Below, in pieces: positions 6,131 through 14,434 of a stretch of DNA of 31,212 nt; the first letter of the stretch is position 1, and the number at the start of each line of letters is the position of its first letter. This stretch comes from a virus, in IMG/VR virus record IMGVR_UViG_3300045009_000107, positions 1-31,212 of that record; one strand, written 5' to 3'. The notes beneath the pieces are model-generated. The model searched no databases and had not been told where the DNA came from. It was given only the letters and a program-made list of their open reading frames with translations. The translations under genes were made by a program, and so were the position numbers.

Positions 6131-6171
6131 TGACACATTAAGTGTTGAAAAGTGCGTTTTATGACACTTTT
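6131..6171. promoter_or_regulatory. Cluster of GACAC/AGTG half-sites (two dyads), candidate operator
   Basis: Four related half-sites lie within 41 bases: TGACAC (6131), AGTGTT (6141), AGTGCG (6151) and TGACAC (6162). They form two overlapping dyads: ACAC-attaa-GTGT (6133-6145) and AAAAGTG-10 bases-CACTTTT (6148-6171). The dyad centres are about 20 bases apart, two helical turns. This is the layout expected of tandem repressor operators. The XRE protein at 24590-24811 is the only obvious candidate binder. Confidence 0.5.
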
Positions 6172-6210
6172 AATTACGCAAAAATGTAAATGATAATATT
6201 AATTGGCAGA

Positions 6211-6241
6211 TAAAAAATTCCCCCTGTACTTACAGAGGGAA
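6211..6241 (-). terminator. Intrinsic terminator ending the late operon, overlapping the spanin stop
   Basis: On the minus strand TTCCCTCTGT (6241-6232), loop AAGT, ACAGGGGGAA (6227-6218) form a 10-base stem with one T-G wobble, followed by a run of T. The stop codon of the spanin gene (6230-6232) lies at the loop edge, so translation would run into the hairpin. It separates the virion block from the early control region. Confidence 0.82.
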
Positions 6242-6712
6242 CTTTAACCAACTATTACGAATCGCAAAAATAACTATTAAACAAGATACAAGTAAGTAAA
6301 ACCATAGTTTAAATTTCCTCACTCTTTGCAACTTGGTTTCCACATCCTTTAACTCTTTCTTTAATTTTTCAACCTCTTTAATATGAGCAGTTTCATGGTT
6401 CTGGTAATCTCTGTGCAGAGTTTCCATCTCTTTTTGATGCCTCATTTTTAAGGCTTCAATTTTAGCAGTATTTTCCTGCGTTTTAATGACTTCTTTTGTC
6501 AGGGTAATGGTTTTGCTTGGTGGGCAAATTACAGGCAATATAGATTCCTCAAAATGAACCAGAATGGTATCAGGAGCTGCCTGAATAGTATCTATTACTA
6601 AAACCTCTTTAATTTCTTCTTTAATAGGGAATTTTTCAGCACAGGTTTCTGCAAGTTTTTTCTGAGAAAGGCATCCTGTTAGAAATAAACTAAAGATCAA
6701 TAATTTCTTCAT
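6230..6712 (-). CDS. Candidate unimolecular spanin (lipoprotein with C-terminal membrane anchor)
   Basis: This gene encodes 160 residues. The N-terminus MKKLLIFSLFLTGC is a lipoprotein signal with the lipobox LTGC (Cys14). Residues about 75-130 form a charged coiled coil (KTQENTAKIEALKMRHQKEM, then KELKDVETKLQRVRK). The C-terminus has one membrane segment (LWFYLLVSCLIVIFAI, about 136-151) and a short tail. A lipid anchor at one end and a transmembrane helix at the other is the topology of a one-piece spanin, as in phage T1 gp11, which bridges outer and inner membranes and fuses them in lysis of a diderm host. It is the last gene of the late operon. A lipoprotein of other function is the alternative. 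Confidence 0.7.
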   Translation of the reverse strand: MKKLLIFSLFLTGCLSQKKLAETCAEKFPIKEEIKEVLVIDTIQAAPDTILVHFEESILPVICPPSKTITLTKEVIKTQENTAKIEALKMRHQKEMETLHRDYQNHETAHIKEVEKLKKELKDVETKLQRVRKFKLWFYLLVSCLIVIFAIRNSWLKFPL

Positions 6713-7076
6713 CTTTGAAATTTACTCCATTTACCCATCCCTTCAAAAAAAGGTATTGATCTAACCCATCAGGATTAACCACCTCAATAATTTTAAATTC
6801 AATCTCTTTATCTAATAATGATTTTAGACCTTCGTTTATCTTTTTAATACCCTCTTTATTAAATTTATAGTTACCTTTTTCGTCTAATATAAGGTTTCCT
6901 TTATCGTCTACTGAGGCATTATCTAATCTGATGTCCTCAATGTGAGCTTGATATTTATCAATGCAAGGCTTTAAAATATCATAAATCTTTTTAAGTTTCT
7001 TTTGTGCTTTAGTTGTTTGATCTCCTAAATTGTAGGCAATCATGTTAGCAGTTTCGATTAATTGTTTATTAGTCAT
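6690..7076 (-). CDS. Phage protein of unknown function (DUF1617-like, tentative)
   Basis: This gene encodes 128 residues. The N-terminal helical part (ETANMIAYNLGDQTTKAQKK then LKKIYDILKPCIDKYQ) is followed by a short beta-like segment with repeated DDKGNLILDEKGNYKFN, and a C-terminal KSLLDKEIEFKI. This order resembles small phage proteins with a DUF1617-like layout, but I hold that loosely. It overlaps the spanin gene start by 23 bases, and lies between fibre accessories and the lysis protein. A tail or assembly role is possible from location only. Confidence 0.68.
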   Translation of the reverse strand: MTNKQLIETANMIAYNLGDQTTKAQKKLKKIYDILKPCIDKYQAHIEDIRLDNASVDDKGNLILDEKGNYKFNKEGIKKINEGLKSLLDKEIEFKIIEVVNPDGLDQYLFLKGWVNGVNFKDEEIIDL

Positions 7077-7103
7077 AAATTAAAATTTGTGCTAATTTAA
7101 CCA

Positions 7104-7421
7104 TTAAAACGGATTCGGCAAAATTTCAGTTTTAGGAGCTTTCTGCTCATTAATTATATTTTCTAATGCTCCATCTATTGTCCGCATATTTAATCCTGCC
7201 TCAAGCCATTGGATAACCTGCTCCTCAGTAATCTGATCATATGGAGTATAATTGTCAGGATCAGGCTCACCGCAAATAAAGGTAGCTGAGTTTGATGCCT
7301 TATTTTTATCCTCCTCAGCATTACGAATCCACTTTATGTATTTAACTACATTTTCAAGATTTCCCTCCATAGGGTAAACCTCAAAAGCATCTGCAGTAAA
7401 TTGCCATGTATAATTTATCAT
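7104..7421 (-). CDS. Small tail-region protein (DUF7936-like, tentative)
   Basis: This gene encodes 105 residues, beginning MINYTWQFTADAFEVYPMEG and containing NVVKYIKWIRNA, then EPDPDNYTPYDQITEEQVIQ and WLEAGL. The pattern of a Trp-rich beta start, VVxxIxW, a Pro/Asp segment and YDQxTEEQVIxWL is common to small proteins near fibre genes in aquatic phages. They are thought to be virion or fibre-associated; the function is unknown. Its ATG overlaps the stop of the 29-residue ORF upstream by ATGA. Confidence 0.72.
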   Translation of the reverse strand: MINYTWQFTADAFEVYPMEGNLENVVKYIKWIRNAEEDKNKASNSATFICGEPDPDNYTPYDQITEEQVIQWLEAGLNMRTIDGALENIINEQKAPKTEILPNPF

Positions 7422-7507
7422 GCTAATTTACTTTTTAATTCTTCTATTTGTGCTTGTTGCTCTTTTATTGCTTCTACCAACGCTTTCAGTTGTAATAGTT
7501 TATCCAT
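7418..7507 (-). CDS. 29-residue coiled-coil peptide
   Basis: ATG 7507 opens one base after the stop of the upstream gene, and the TGA stop overlaps the next ATG (ATGA). The product MDKLLQLKALVEAIKEQQAQ continues IEELKSKLA, a clean heptad-like amphipathic helix. Tiny coiled-coil peptides of this sort often follow fibre genes in phages. Exact junctions on both sides and the composition support a real gene; the function is unknown. Confidence 0.6.
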   Translation of the reverse strand: MDKLLQLKALVEAIKEQQAQIEELKSKLA

Positions 7508-7508
7508 T

Positions 7509-7796
7509 TTATGCTTCTATTATTAAATTAAGCTGCTCACAGATATATTCATAGGCAGCGTAATTGATGTCGCCGCTTTGCCCCAAGGATGTATAGTCAG
7601 CACCGCTTATGCTAGTATTGCCTTGCGCTAGGGTTTGCTTTTGCTGATCTTCGCCCTCGCCAGTAACATTACTGATTTGCCAGTAAAACTGTGCATAGTC
7701 GCTTAAATTGTCATTAACTATACTAGCGTCAATGTAGTTGCCGCTTGCTTCCTCGCCATTAGTCCATATCTGAACTGGTTGAATTGAATATCCCAT
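7509..7796 (-). CDS. Fibre-adjacent virion protein of unknown function
   Basis: This gene encodes 95 residues, acidic, with a regular pattern of polar and aromatic residues: MGYSIQPVQIWTNGEEA, then a segment YAQFYWQISN, then GADYTSLGQSGDINYAAYEY. Its base composition looks richer in GC than its neighbours. It starts 15 bases after the fibre stop. A tail-fibre accessory or tip protein is plausible by location; no family is recognised. Confidence 0.68.
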   Translation of the reverse strand: MGYSIQPVQIWTNGEEASGNYIDASIVNDNLSDYAQFYWQISNVTGEGEDQQKQTLAQGNTSISGADYTSLGQSGDINYAAYEYICEQLNLIIEA

Positions 7797-7811
7797 TTTT
7801 TTATTTTTATT

Positions 7812-10800
7812 TTATGATGTATTTACTGTAGCCAAATAATATGTCGTTCCGCCTACGTTTAATTGAATATACTGTGAATTATTCAAAGTAACGCCAGCAC
7901 TTGCCACTCTTTCGCCAAATTTCCAGGCTGCAGCGGTTCCCCCACTAGGCGCACCTGTGGTTATACTTCCACTTGTCTTTACTGCGGTTATTGAGGTGTT
8001 TCCTAATCTTATAGTATTACTTCCTTCCCCTCTTCCACCACTTCCTATCACTATCTCATTGGTGTTTCCACTTGCACTTGAACGAGTGTCATAGCCTAAA
8101 TAGATAGAGTTGTTAGAAGTTTGATTAGCTCCTCCTGCATTGGTGTAAAGACCTGCTTCCACTCCCATTGCAGAGTTCAAATACCCTGTGGTGTTGTAGT
8201 AAAGAGCATACACTCCCATTGCAGAGTTGAAATACCCTGTGGTGTTGTAGTAAAGAGCATACACTCCCATTGCAGAGTTTTGATACCCTGTGGTGTTGGA
8301 GTAAAGATCAAACGCTCCTATTGCAGAGTTGAAATACCCTGTGGTGTTGGAGTAAAGAGCAAACGCTCCTATTGCAGAGTTTTGATACCCTGTGGTGTTG
8401 GAGTAAAGAGCAGACACTCCTATTGCACTATTATATGAACCTAAATAAGAAGCACCACCCTCTGTTCCTGATGATAAACCACCACCACCAATAAAGATGT
8501 TTGCACCATCACTTCCTGAACCATAATATGTACTAAATACTCTTGCTTGTCCGTTACTGTTGAGGGAAAAGTTGCCACCCACAACTTGCAACCTTGCACC
8601 ATTATCTGCTGTTGTAGTTCCCACAAGTACATTCCCCCCACTTGTGATTGTCATTGCTCTAGTAAATGAACCACCTGACTTTATATATGTTTCATAAAAA
8701 CCATTCGTTGTCAGGTTAAACCCAAAACCTTTATCATCAGCTTGATTTGCAAATTGAATCTGCAATCCACTTCCATAAGTATCAGATAAATCTTTTGATA
8801 CTACAAACATTTTAGCTTTCTGCCCTGTACCCCCTGCATCTATTTTAAATGAAGTTCCTGCTATGATACCTTCTCCTGTGTTTCCTGATGATGGGGAATT
8901 AGCAGTTAAGTTATTTGTTGCTTGTACTGCCCCCCCACTTGTTACATTAATCCTTGCTGAACCACCAGTCCATATTGTAAAAGCACCAGTTAATCCAGAT
9001 GAACCTCTCATGTTACCACAATAAACTGGATTTGCGGTATCAGTAAATTCTATTGCTGAATCATAAGGACCATTATCAGTGTATATTCTCATGTAATTAG
9101 ATGCAGATGCGCCTCTATAAACTTGAAGTTTGTAACTAGCTCCAGCGTCTGTTGTTGTATTCCCGATTAATACATTCCCCCCACTTGTTATACGGAGTCG
9201 CTCGGTATTGTTAGTACCAAAAGCTAAGTTTCTTGCACCTCTTGCATTGATACCGAACATATTAGTACCACCGTCACCAAATATTTGCTGTGCAGTACCA
9301 ATATCAGCAATAATAGTACCGCTTGTTTGCCATGTCATATAACCGCCATTAGCTGCGGTAGAATTAATATCACCAACTAATCCATTAGATGTTGATAGGT
9401 ATAATTCTTTTGCCGTTACAGATGAACTAAACGTAGCACTTGTAGCTGATATACTACCTAGAAAAGTACCACTATCTGTAAATGAAGCCATATTTCCATA
9501 AACAGTCCCAGATGCATAAATATCTCCATTTACATAAAGCCTATAAGCAGATATAGGATCAGCACCTATACCAACTTTTTGTCCATCACTTATAGTTATT
9601 GCTCTTGTACTATTTGTAGCAAAACTTAAAGTATTTGCAGCACTTAAATACATTCCATTTGTAGGAACAGTTGAGCCTGTTGGGATAAATGCAGTTGCAG
9701 TTGAAGTGCTTGACATTAAGCTGCTTGTACCATTTAATGCTCCAGTAAGAGTACCGCCTGATAAGGGTAAATAAGCTGTAAGTCCAATCTCAGCCGCAGT
9801 CCATGCTACGTTTGCAGAACCATCAAAAGATTTTGCAGTTCCGTTTATTGTAAAGTTTCTTGCAGTAGTTAAAGTTGCTGCACTTCCAGTTGTGTTTTGA
9901 TTAAGTGTAGGTATATCAGCAGCTACTATTGCCCGAAATGTTGGACTTCCCGCTGCACCATTAGGAGCTGCAAAAAAAAGGTTTGCAGTTTGTGAACCAA
10001 ATGCCGCTTGTTTATTATTAAAAGTTGTCCAATCCGCACTGCTCAAAGCGCCTCTATTTGTCGCACTTGCAGTTGGCAAATTAAATGTATGGGTTGTATT
10101 AGCAGAGCTTATACCAAAGTCAGTACCAGTAGTTCCTACCGCAAAAGTCTGTGTTGATGCTGTTAAACTGTTTAAAGATGTTAAAGCTGCACTTAATTTA
10201 TTATTAAATGTTGTCCAATCTGTTGATGTCAAATATCCGTTAACCAATCCTGTAGCAGCAGGGATAGAAACTGTATTAGTTGATCTACTTAAAGGAGCTG
10301 AGAATGTCAAAGGCTGCTCTGGAGTATATCCTAAAACAGTTGCTATAGATTTATGTTCCCAAAGCTGAGATGTGCTATTGTAAAAAATCCCATCATTATT
10401 GTTAGGATTGAGTGCATCAACATTATGCAATTCATCTAATTCTACCCCGTTTTGCACCTTAACCTCAATGACACCATTAACTGCATTCTGTGTTGTTACA
10501 ATACCTACATAAACTAAATGAATGGGAGCATAAGGTTTAGTGCTCGTTACTGCTCCTGCAGTAGTTCCTGACAAATATAACTGAGTTCCTGCATCATATG
10601 CTGATGTATCAACCCCTGTAATTTGTCCGACAATAACAACAACTCCATTAGAGTTATTTGCTATATCATCCTGAACTAAACCAAGTGTCTGAGCTGATGT
10701 AGCATCTCCTGTTGCTATAGCTTTTGCAATTGTTGGATGACCTGCAGTAGCTCCATTGATAAAAACTACAGTTCCTTTATTTATGGTTGCTCCTGAGTTA

Positions 10801-11537
10801 TTTCTAACCTGTAGGATTAATTTATTAGATGAAGTAAAAGAAGGGAAAACAGTATTTACCCAATATGATCCATTGTATCTTAAATAGTCATTTGTCGCTG
10901 CAGATGTAATTGCTACATCCCCAAGTTGATCAATATTATAATCCCCCTCCTGAGCTAATATCGTTCCTGTTCTACCAAATACACTTGAAACTGCATTGCT
11001 GTTCAGAGATTTTTGCCATATAGTTCCGTTATAAATAACCCAATCTCCAACCGCAAAACTAATCGCTCCGCTACCTAAATTCTGTGAACCTGCAACATTA
11101 ACCAAATAAACATCTCCATTATCACCTGTGCCATCCGCCAGAGTTGGAGTATTAGTTGATGCATTCCATGTACCCTTATATTCCATGACTGATGAAGGCA
11201 ACTGAGCAGCAGGAATCTTCCCACCTGAGTCCAATGTTGCAATACCATTAGCCAATCCAAAACCATAAGTACCTGCAAAATTTCCATTAGTCAACTGAGG
11301 GACACCTGTTCCCAAATTGGTAAGAGTTAAACCTCCTGTAGTTATTGGATCGGTTGTAGTATCTCCGTTATCTGTAACCTGCTGTAAAGTAACTGATGCC
11401 TGAGCACCAATCAAATTAGCAACCTGCAGCCATGTCATCTTTTTTAGCTGCCCTGTGATGGGATCGCCTATTGTAGTTAAATCACTTGTCTGAGGATTTA
11501 CGTTAGTGGCTAATTGATTTATTTTTTTAGACTCCAT
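7812..11537 (-). CDS. Long tail fibre / receptor-binding protein with tandem repeats
   Basis: This gene encodes 1241 residues. The N-terminus (MESKKINQLATNVNPQTSDL) is the usual virion-attachment start of Bacteroidota phage fibres. The middle contains collar-like and beta-helix-type segments, for example DWTTFNNK twice (about residues 440-510), and recurring fibre motifs with GGNVLIGNTTTDAG and GGNVLVGTTTADNG. Residues about 1041-1126 are five 17-residue repeats of the form NSAxGxxxLYxNTTGYx, similar in style to the left-handed roll repeats of YadA-type heads. The C-terminus (GEGSNTIRLGNTSITAVKTS to the end) shows no clear Peptidase S74 chaperone. It is probably a trimer that recognises the host surface. 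It is the longest gene in the window. Confidence 0.88.
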   Translation of the reverse strand: MESKKINQLATNVNPQTSDLTTIGDPITGQLKKMTWLQVANLIGAQASVTLQQVTDNGDTTTDPITTGGLTLTNLGTGVPQLTNGNFAGTYGFGLANGIATLDSGGKIPAAQLPSSVMEYKGTWNASTNTPTLADGTGDNGDVYLVNVAGSQNLGSGAISFAVGDWVIYNGTIWQKSLNSNAVSSVFGRTGTILAQEGDYNIDQLGDVAITSAATNDYLRYNGSYWVNTVFPSFTSSNKLILQVRNNSGATINKGTVVFINGATAGHPTIAKAIATGDATSAQTLGLVQDDIANNSNGVVVIVGQITGVDTSAYDAGTQLYLSGTTAGAVTSTKPYAPIHLVYVGIVTTQNAVNGVIEVKVQNGVELDELHNVDALNPNNNDGIFYNSTSQLWEHKSIATVLGYTPEQPLTFSAPLSRSTNTVSIPAATGLVNGYLTSTDWTTFNNKLSAALTSLNSLTASTQTFAVGTTGTDFGISSANTTHTFNLPTASATNRGALSSADWTTFNNKQAAFGSQTANLFFAAPNGAAGSPTFRAIVAADIPTLNQNTTGSAATLTTARNFTINGTAKSFDGSANVAWTAAEIGLTAYLPLSGGTLTGALNGTSSLMSSTSTATAFIPTGSTVPTNGMYLSAANTLSFATNSTRAITISDGQKVGIGADPISAYRLYVNGDIYASGTVYGNMASFTDSGTFLGSISATSATFSSSVTAKELYLSTSNGLVGDINSTAANGGYMTWQTSGTIIADIGTAQQIFGDGGTNMFGINARGARNLAFGTNNTERLRITSGGNVLIGNTTTDAGASYKLQVYRGASASNYMRIYTDNGPYDSAIEFTDTANPVYCGNMRGSSGLTGAFTIWTGGSARINVTSGGAVQATNNLTANSPSSGNTGEGIIAGTSFKIDAGGTGQKAKMFVVSKDLSDTYGSGLQIQFANQADDKGFGFNLTTNGFYETYIKSGGSFTRAMTITSGGNVLVGTTTADNGARLQVVGGNFSLNSNGQARVFSTYYGSGSDGANIFIGGGGLSSGTEGGASYLGSYNSAIGVSALYSNTTGYQNSAIGAFALYSNTTGYFNSAIGAFDLYSNTTGYQNSAMGVYALYYNTTGYFNSAMGVYALYYNTTGYLNSAMGVEAGLYTNAGGANQTSNNSIYLGYDTRSSASGNTNEIVIGSGGRGEGSNTIRLGNTSITAVKTSGSITTGAPSGGTAAAWKFGERVASAGVTLNNSQYIQLNVGGTTYYLATVNTS
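8161..8415 (-). repeat. Five 51-base tandem repeats inside the tail fibre gene
   Basis: Units start at 8161, 8212, 8263, 8314 and 8365, each 51 bases (17 codons), with high identity. The codon after GGGTAT varies CAA, TTC, CAA, TTC, TTG in protein order (Q, F, Q, F, L), and the SAIGA / SAMGV variants split the array into two groups. The alternation suggests that a 102-base pair of units was duplicated. The array stays in frame, so copy-number change would lengthen or shorten the fibre by 17 residues per step. Confidence 0.92.
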
Positions 11538-11539
11538 AG

Positions 11540-11977
11540 TTATTTAATTGGAACTTGACACCTATCATTAATTAATGGTAAAGTTAAATTTACATCTGCT
11601 CTTACACCTGCCAAATAATCTGGATCACTTTCCGTAAAATACTCTAGAGCTATTGTATCAGGAGCATCCCAAATATTTGTCTGATTTCTAATCTGTGCAA
11701 CAATATCTCCGCAAATCTGAGTCATATCAGATAATACCTCTTGACCTTCTGTATCCTGCAACTGCCTGTCCATGAAATAAAGGCTAAATCTAAACTCAAT
11801 CTGTTTAGCAAGAATATTAGAGCTCTCCAGAGTTATAAACATTGCAGGATATGTTACATCCTCTTGGCTTAACCTATTATAAACCTCACCATAATACACA
11901 AAGTTAATTTGTGCGTGGTTGTTTCCGTAATTTGTTATTTCCTTTATTACTTGGTTTAATGTTAGTGTTGTTGCCAT
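11540..11977 (-). CDS. Head-tail connector / tail completion-type protein
   Basis: This gene encodes 145 residues. The pattern MATTLTLNQVIKEITNYGNN, YPAMFITLESS, EFRFSLYFMDRQL and YLAGVRADVNLTLP fits the small neck or tail-terminator proteins placed between connectors and tail genes in phages. It would join the head connector to the tail. It lies directly downstream of the probable adaptor protein and 2 bases upstream of the fibre gene. The assignment is from layout and fold pattern, so moderate. Confidence 0.65.
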   Translation of the reverse strand: MATTLTLNQVIKEITNYGNNHAQINFVYYGEVYNRLSQEDVTYPAMFITLESSNILAKQIEFRFSLYFMDRQLQDTEGQEVLSDMTQICGDIVAQIRNQTNIWDAPDTIALEYFTESDPDYLAGVRADVNLTLPLINDRCQVPIK

Positions 11978-12027
11978 TTTTCCGCAGATAAATTTTTAAT
12001 TTCTGTTGATTTTTTAAGTTAGCTTGT

Positions 12028-12630
12028 TTACTCATAACAGCAAAGTGGATTATTTCCTTGATAAATATATTTAAAGTTTTTTTCTACAGGTTTGCCTTCA
12101 CAACAAGTATCATCTCCCAGATAGATAGTTGAATTATATCCATCATGCTCTGGTCTGACAACATCAATCCCTGATCCCCAATTGAGATACAGAGGAAAGT
12201 TTCCAATTGATGATTGCTGTTTCAGATACTTTATCAGCCTTTGCTTATAGAACTCAGCTCTTGATTTATATCTATTTGCTACATCAATCATGTCTTGCAT
12301 AGATGTACTCTCAAAATTATCCCCTGTTTTTTTCAGCAATCCCTTGTTATAATATTGGAAACTGAGTCCCTGAGGCAGCTCACTTAAGACAAAGTTTACA
12401 AGAGTATCAACTATATAATCATTCAATAAAGTTACTTCACCTTGAGTTAGATCATTAGCCTGAATACCTGCCTGTAATCTGTTGTAAAGAGCACTACCCA
12501 ATGCAGGTAGAATATAAATGTCCTGAGCAGCTTTTATTTCTGGCAGGATCAATTTATCATCTACATTGTTATGCAGTCCTGTCCTATCTTTGATAGTATC
12601 AACTGATATGAATAATATGTTTAAACTCAT
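12028..12630 (-). CDS. Head-tail adaptor-like protein (DUF6712-like)
   Basis: This gene encodes 200 residues, largely helical. The block LILPEIKAAQDIYILPALGS, then LYNRLQAGI, is the usual core of Bacteroidota phage adaptor proteins of the DUF6712 type, followed by helices with NFVLSELPQGLSFQYYNKGL and RYKSRAEFYKQRLIKYLK. The C-terminus contains two cysteine pairs (CCEGKP and CCYE). It probably binds the portal ring and forms the neck. It starts one base after the portal gene stop. Confidence 0.72.
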   Translation of the reverse strand: MSLNILFISVDTIKDRTGLHNNVDDKLILPEIKAAQDIYILPALGSALYNRLQAGIQANDLTQGEVTLLNDYIVDTLVNFVLSELPQGLSFQYYNKGLLKKTGDNFESTSMQDMIDVANRYKSRAEFYKQRLIKYLKQQSSIGNFPLYLNWGSGIDVVRPEHDGYNSTIYLGDDTCCEGKPVEKNFKYIYQGNNPLCCYE

Positions 12631-12631
12631 C

Positions 12632-14434
12632 TTATTTTCTTGTTACAAGGTTTTCTTTCCATTCATGTCTGCAAAATGGAGTATGTTTTGCAGGGTTTGA
12701 TCCTTTGACTGTGTACCAACCACCTCCTCTATCCCAAACAGAATATCCGAGTCTTGCAGTCATTTGCTCAATCTCTGATCTGCTGTACATTTTCTTTCTG
12801 CCGTTTGATTGTTTTTGGCTCATCAGATATTTGCAGAATGGTCTGCTCGTTGGTTTATCACTATCGCTAAATCCTTTTCTCCATTCGTAGGTATATCTAA
12901 TCAAAAACTCAGTTGTTTTAGGTTTAATTTTTTCCACTATGTCTTTCAAAGGCTCTGTAAGATTTCTTTCTGTAACAATGTTAGAATCTATGCCCTCTCC
13001 AATAACAATATCTTTGACAGCTATGTATCCTTTCTCAGCAAGGAGGTTCATAATTCTTTTAATGACTCCTATTTCCTCTTTGAGAACCTCAGCAATAATC
13101 TCTGGAGTGATTCTCTTGTCCTTAGAAATCAAATCCAAAATATTAGCCTGTAATTGGCTTACATCAGCAAATGAAATCTGCTCATCAAATACACTCTTTT
13201 TTCTCCATACATTAAAATTATCATCACTCTCTCCCAAATCATCCAGAATAGAGAAATCAAAATCCTGCTCCTCAAATTGAGCTGTGTTCACCTCTGGATT
13301 TACCTGAGGCTGATATTTACTCATATCAATTCCAAGCTTCTCAATAATCCATTTTTTAGGAGCAAGTTGCAAAATAGTTGACTCACTAAATTCTATGCCT
13401 ACAGGCTCAGTAGGTATAATCTTTAAATCCTCTGGATAACCTGCATATCCTGCCAACATATTGAATGCAGACTCGAGGAATATTTGTTTTCCGTTAACAT
13501 ATGTATTCTTAAAAATCTCATAGCCATCTCTCATCTCTGTTCTTGTTCCCAACTGACCTGCAACCGCAATGCCAAAAATGGATGGAGTAGTTACCTGATG
13601 ACCTGAAAATATGTTTGTCTGGATCAACTGATCTACCTGTCCAAAATCTTCTTTTGTCAAATCTGATTGCCCCAAATCATCTATAATTGGTTTTCTGGAT
13701 GCATCGTTGACAAATGCCAACATATACTTAATCCCATCGGCTCCTGTGTATGTATTTTTAAACTTATTGTGTACAACTCTCTGTTCCTCAGGTGAAGGCT
13801 CCCCATTAGGAAGGGTAATAAGTTTACTCGCAGAAAATCCTGTTTTTGCATTTCCTAAAACGTGTTTAGAAACCTCAATATCACTTTCAATATAGTTAAG
13901 AGCTCCAAAGTATGCAGGCAGCGTGTAAACTCCTCCATTTGGTCTGTATTCCTTTAAGTAAAGGATTTGTTTGCCCTGTGGATTCTTGGGATTAAATGCA
14001 GGATAAACTATATATTTTTCCTTAGAATCTTTCCAATCCTCTTTATACCAGAACTGAGTATTATCTTTATTTGTTCTCAATTTAGTATAATCGCAATGCC
14101 AAATCTCACTCACCTTGCCAATACCCCAAATAATCTCTAAAAATGCCCCTCCAAATATTTCGATGTCCAGAGATACCTTTCTGGTTAGATCATCCAGACA
14201 TTCGCTTCTATTAGGCTGATCTATGAATCCCTGAGCTGTTCCTGTCCAACCATTTCCTGTAATGTAATGAACCTTATTTCTAATGATGGCATTATGTTTA
14301 GCAGATTTGTTTAAAAGTTCAACAAGGTAATTAGGATAGTCATTCCTGTCCCCATATTGGATATAGCCTTCGCCCTTTTTCTCCTTGTATTCAGGTTGTT
14401 TGGCTTCCGCAAACTGTACTAAAATAAAATTCAT
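12632..14434 (-). CDS. Portal protein fused to a winged-helix and a C-terminal CRHEW domain
   Basis: This gene encodes 600 residues. Residues 1 to about 380 are portal-like: IQYGDRNDYPNYLVELLNKS, then AIIRNKVHYITGNGW, GGAFLEIIWGIGKVSEIWH, and LGTRTEMRDGYEIFKNTY, the usual order in Bacteroidota phage portals. After an acidic linker, residues about 425-475 form a winged-helix-like segment (ILDLISKDKRITPEIIAEVL to RIMNLLAEKGYIAV). Residues about 535-600 carry a conserved phage domain: RPFCKYLMS, YSRSEIEQMTARLGYSVWDR and CRHEW, whose Cys/His residues may bind metal. The portal forms the dodecameric DNA channel; the extra domains may contact head-assembly partners. Its start overlaps the upstream stop by ATGA. 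Confidence 0.87.
   Translation of the reverse strand: MNFILVQFAEAKQPEYKEKKGEGYIQYGDRNDYPNYLVELLNKSAKHNAIIRNKVHYITGNGWTGTAQGFIDQPNRSECLDDLTRKVSLDIEIFGGAFLEIIWGIGKVSEIWHCDYTKLRTNKDNTQFWYKEDWKDSKEKYIVYPAFNPKNPQGKQILYLKEYRPNGGVYTLPAYFGALNYIESDIEVSKHVLGNAKTGFSASKLITLPNGEPSPEEQRVVHNKFKNTYTGADGIKYMLAFVNDASRKPIIDDLGQSDLTKEDFGQVDQLIQTNIFSGHQVTTPSIFGIAVAGQLGTRTEMRDGYEIFKNTYVNGKQIFLESAFNMLAGYAGYPEDLKIIPTEPVGIEFSESTILQLAPKKWIIEKLGIDMSKYQPQVNPEVNTAQFEEQDFDFSILDDLGESDDNFNVWRKKSVFDEQISFADVSQLQANILDLISKDKRITPEIIAEVLKEEIGVIKRIMNLLAEKGYIAVKDIVIGEGIDSNIVTERNLTEPLKDIVEKIKPKTTEFLIRYTYEWRKGFSDSDKPTSRPFCKYLMSQKQSNGRKKMYSRSEIEQMTARLGYSVWDRGGGWYTVKGSNPAKHTPFCRHEWKENLVTRK

Noticed and set aside
8161-8415. Possible CRISPR array
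   Set aside because: Units are contiguous, near-identical and coding, with no unique spacers of constant length and no cas genes.
8121-8438. 105-codon plus-strand ORF with repeated HSHCRVEIPCGVVVKS-like units
   Set aside because: It is the mirror of the 51-base fibre repeats, which stay open in several frames because the unit length is a multiple of three.
7812-11537. Diversity-generating retroelement acting on the fibre
   Set aside because: No reverse transcriptase or template repeat was seen in the window, and the repeat differences are not adenine-biased.
11905-12035. Small ORF starting MSKQANLKNQQK at 12035 between two connector genes
   Set aside because: It runs deep into the next gene in another frame, is Asn/Lys-rich as expected from AT-rich DNA, and shows no motif.
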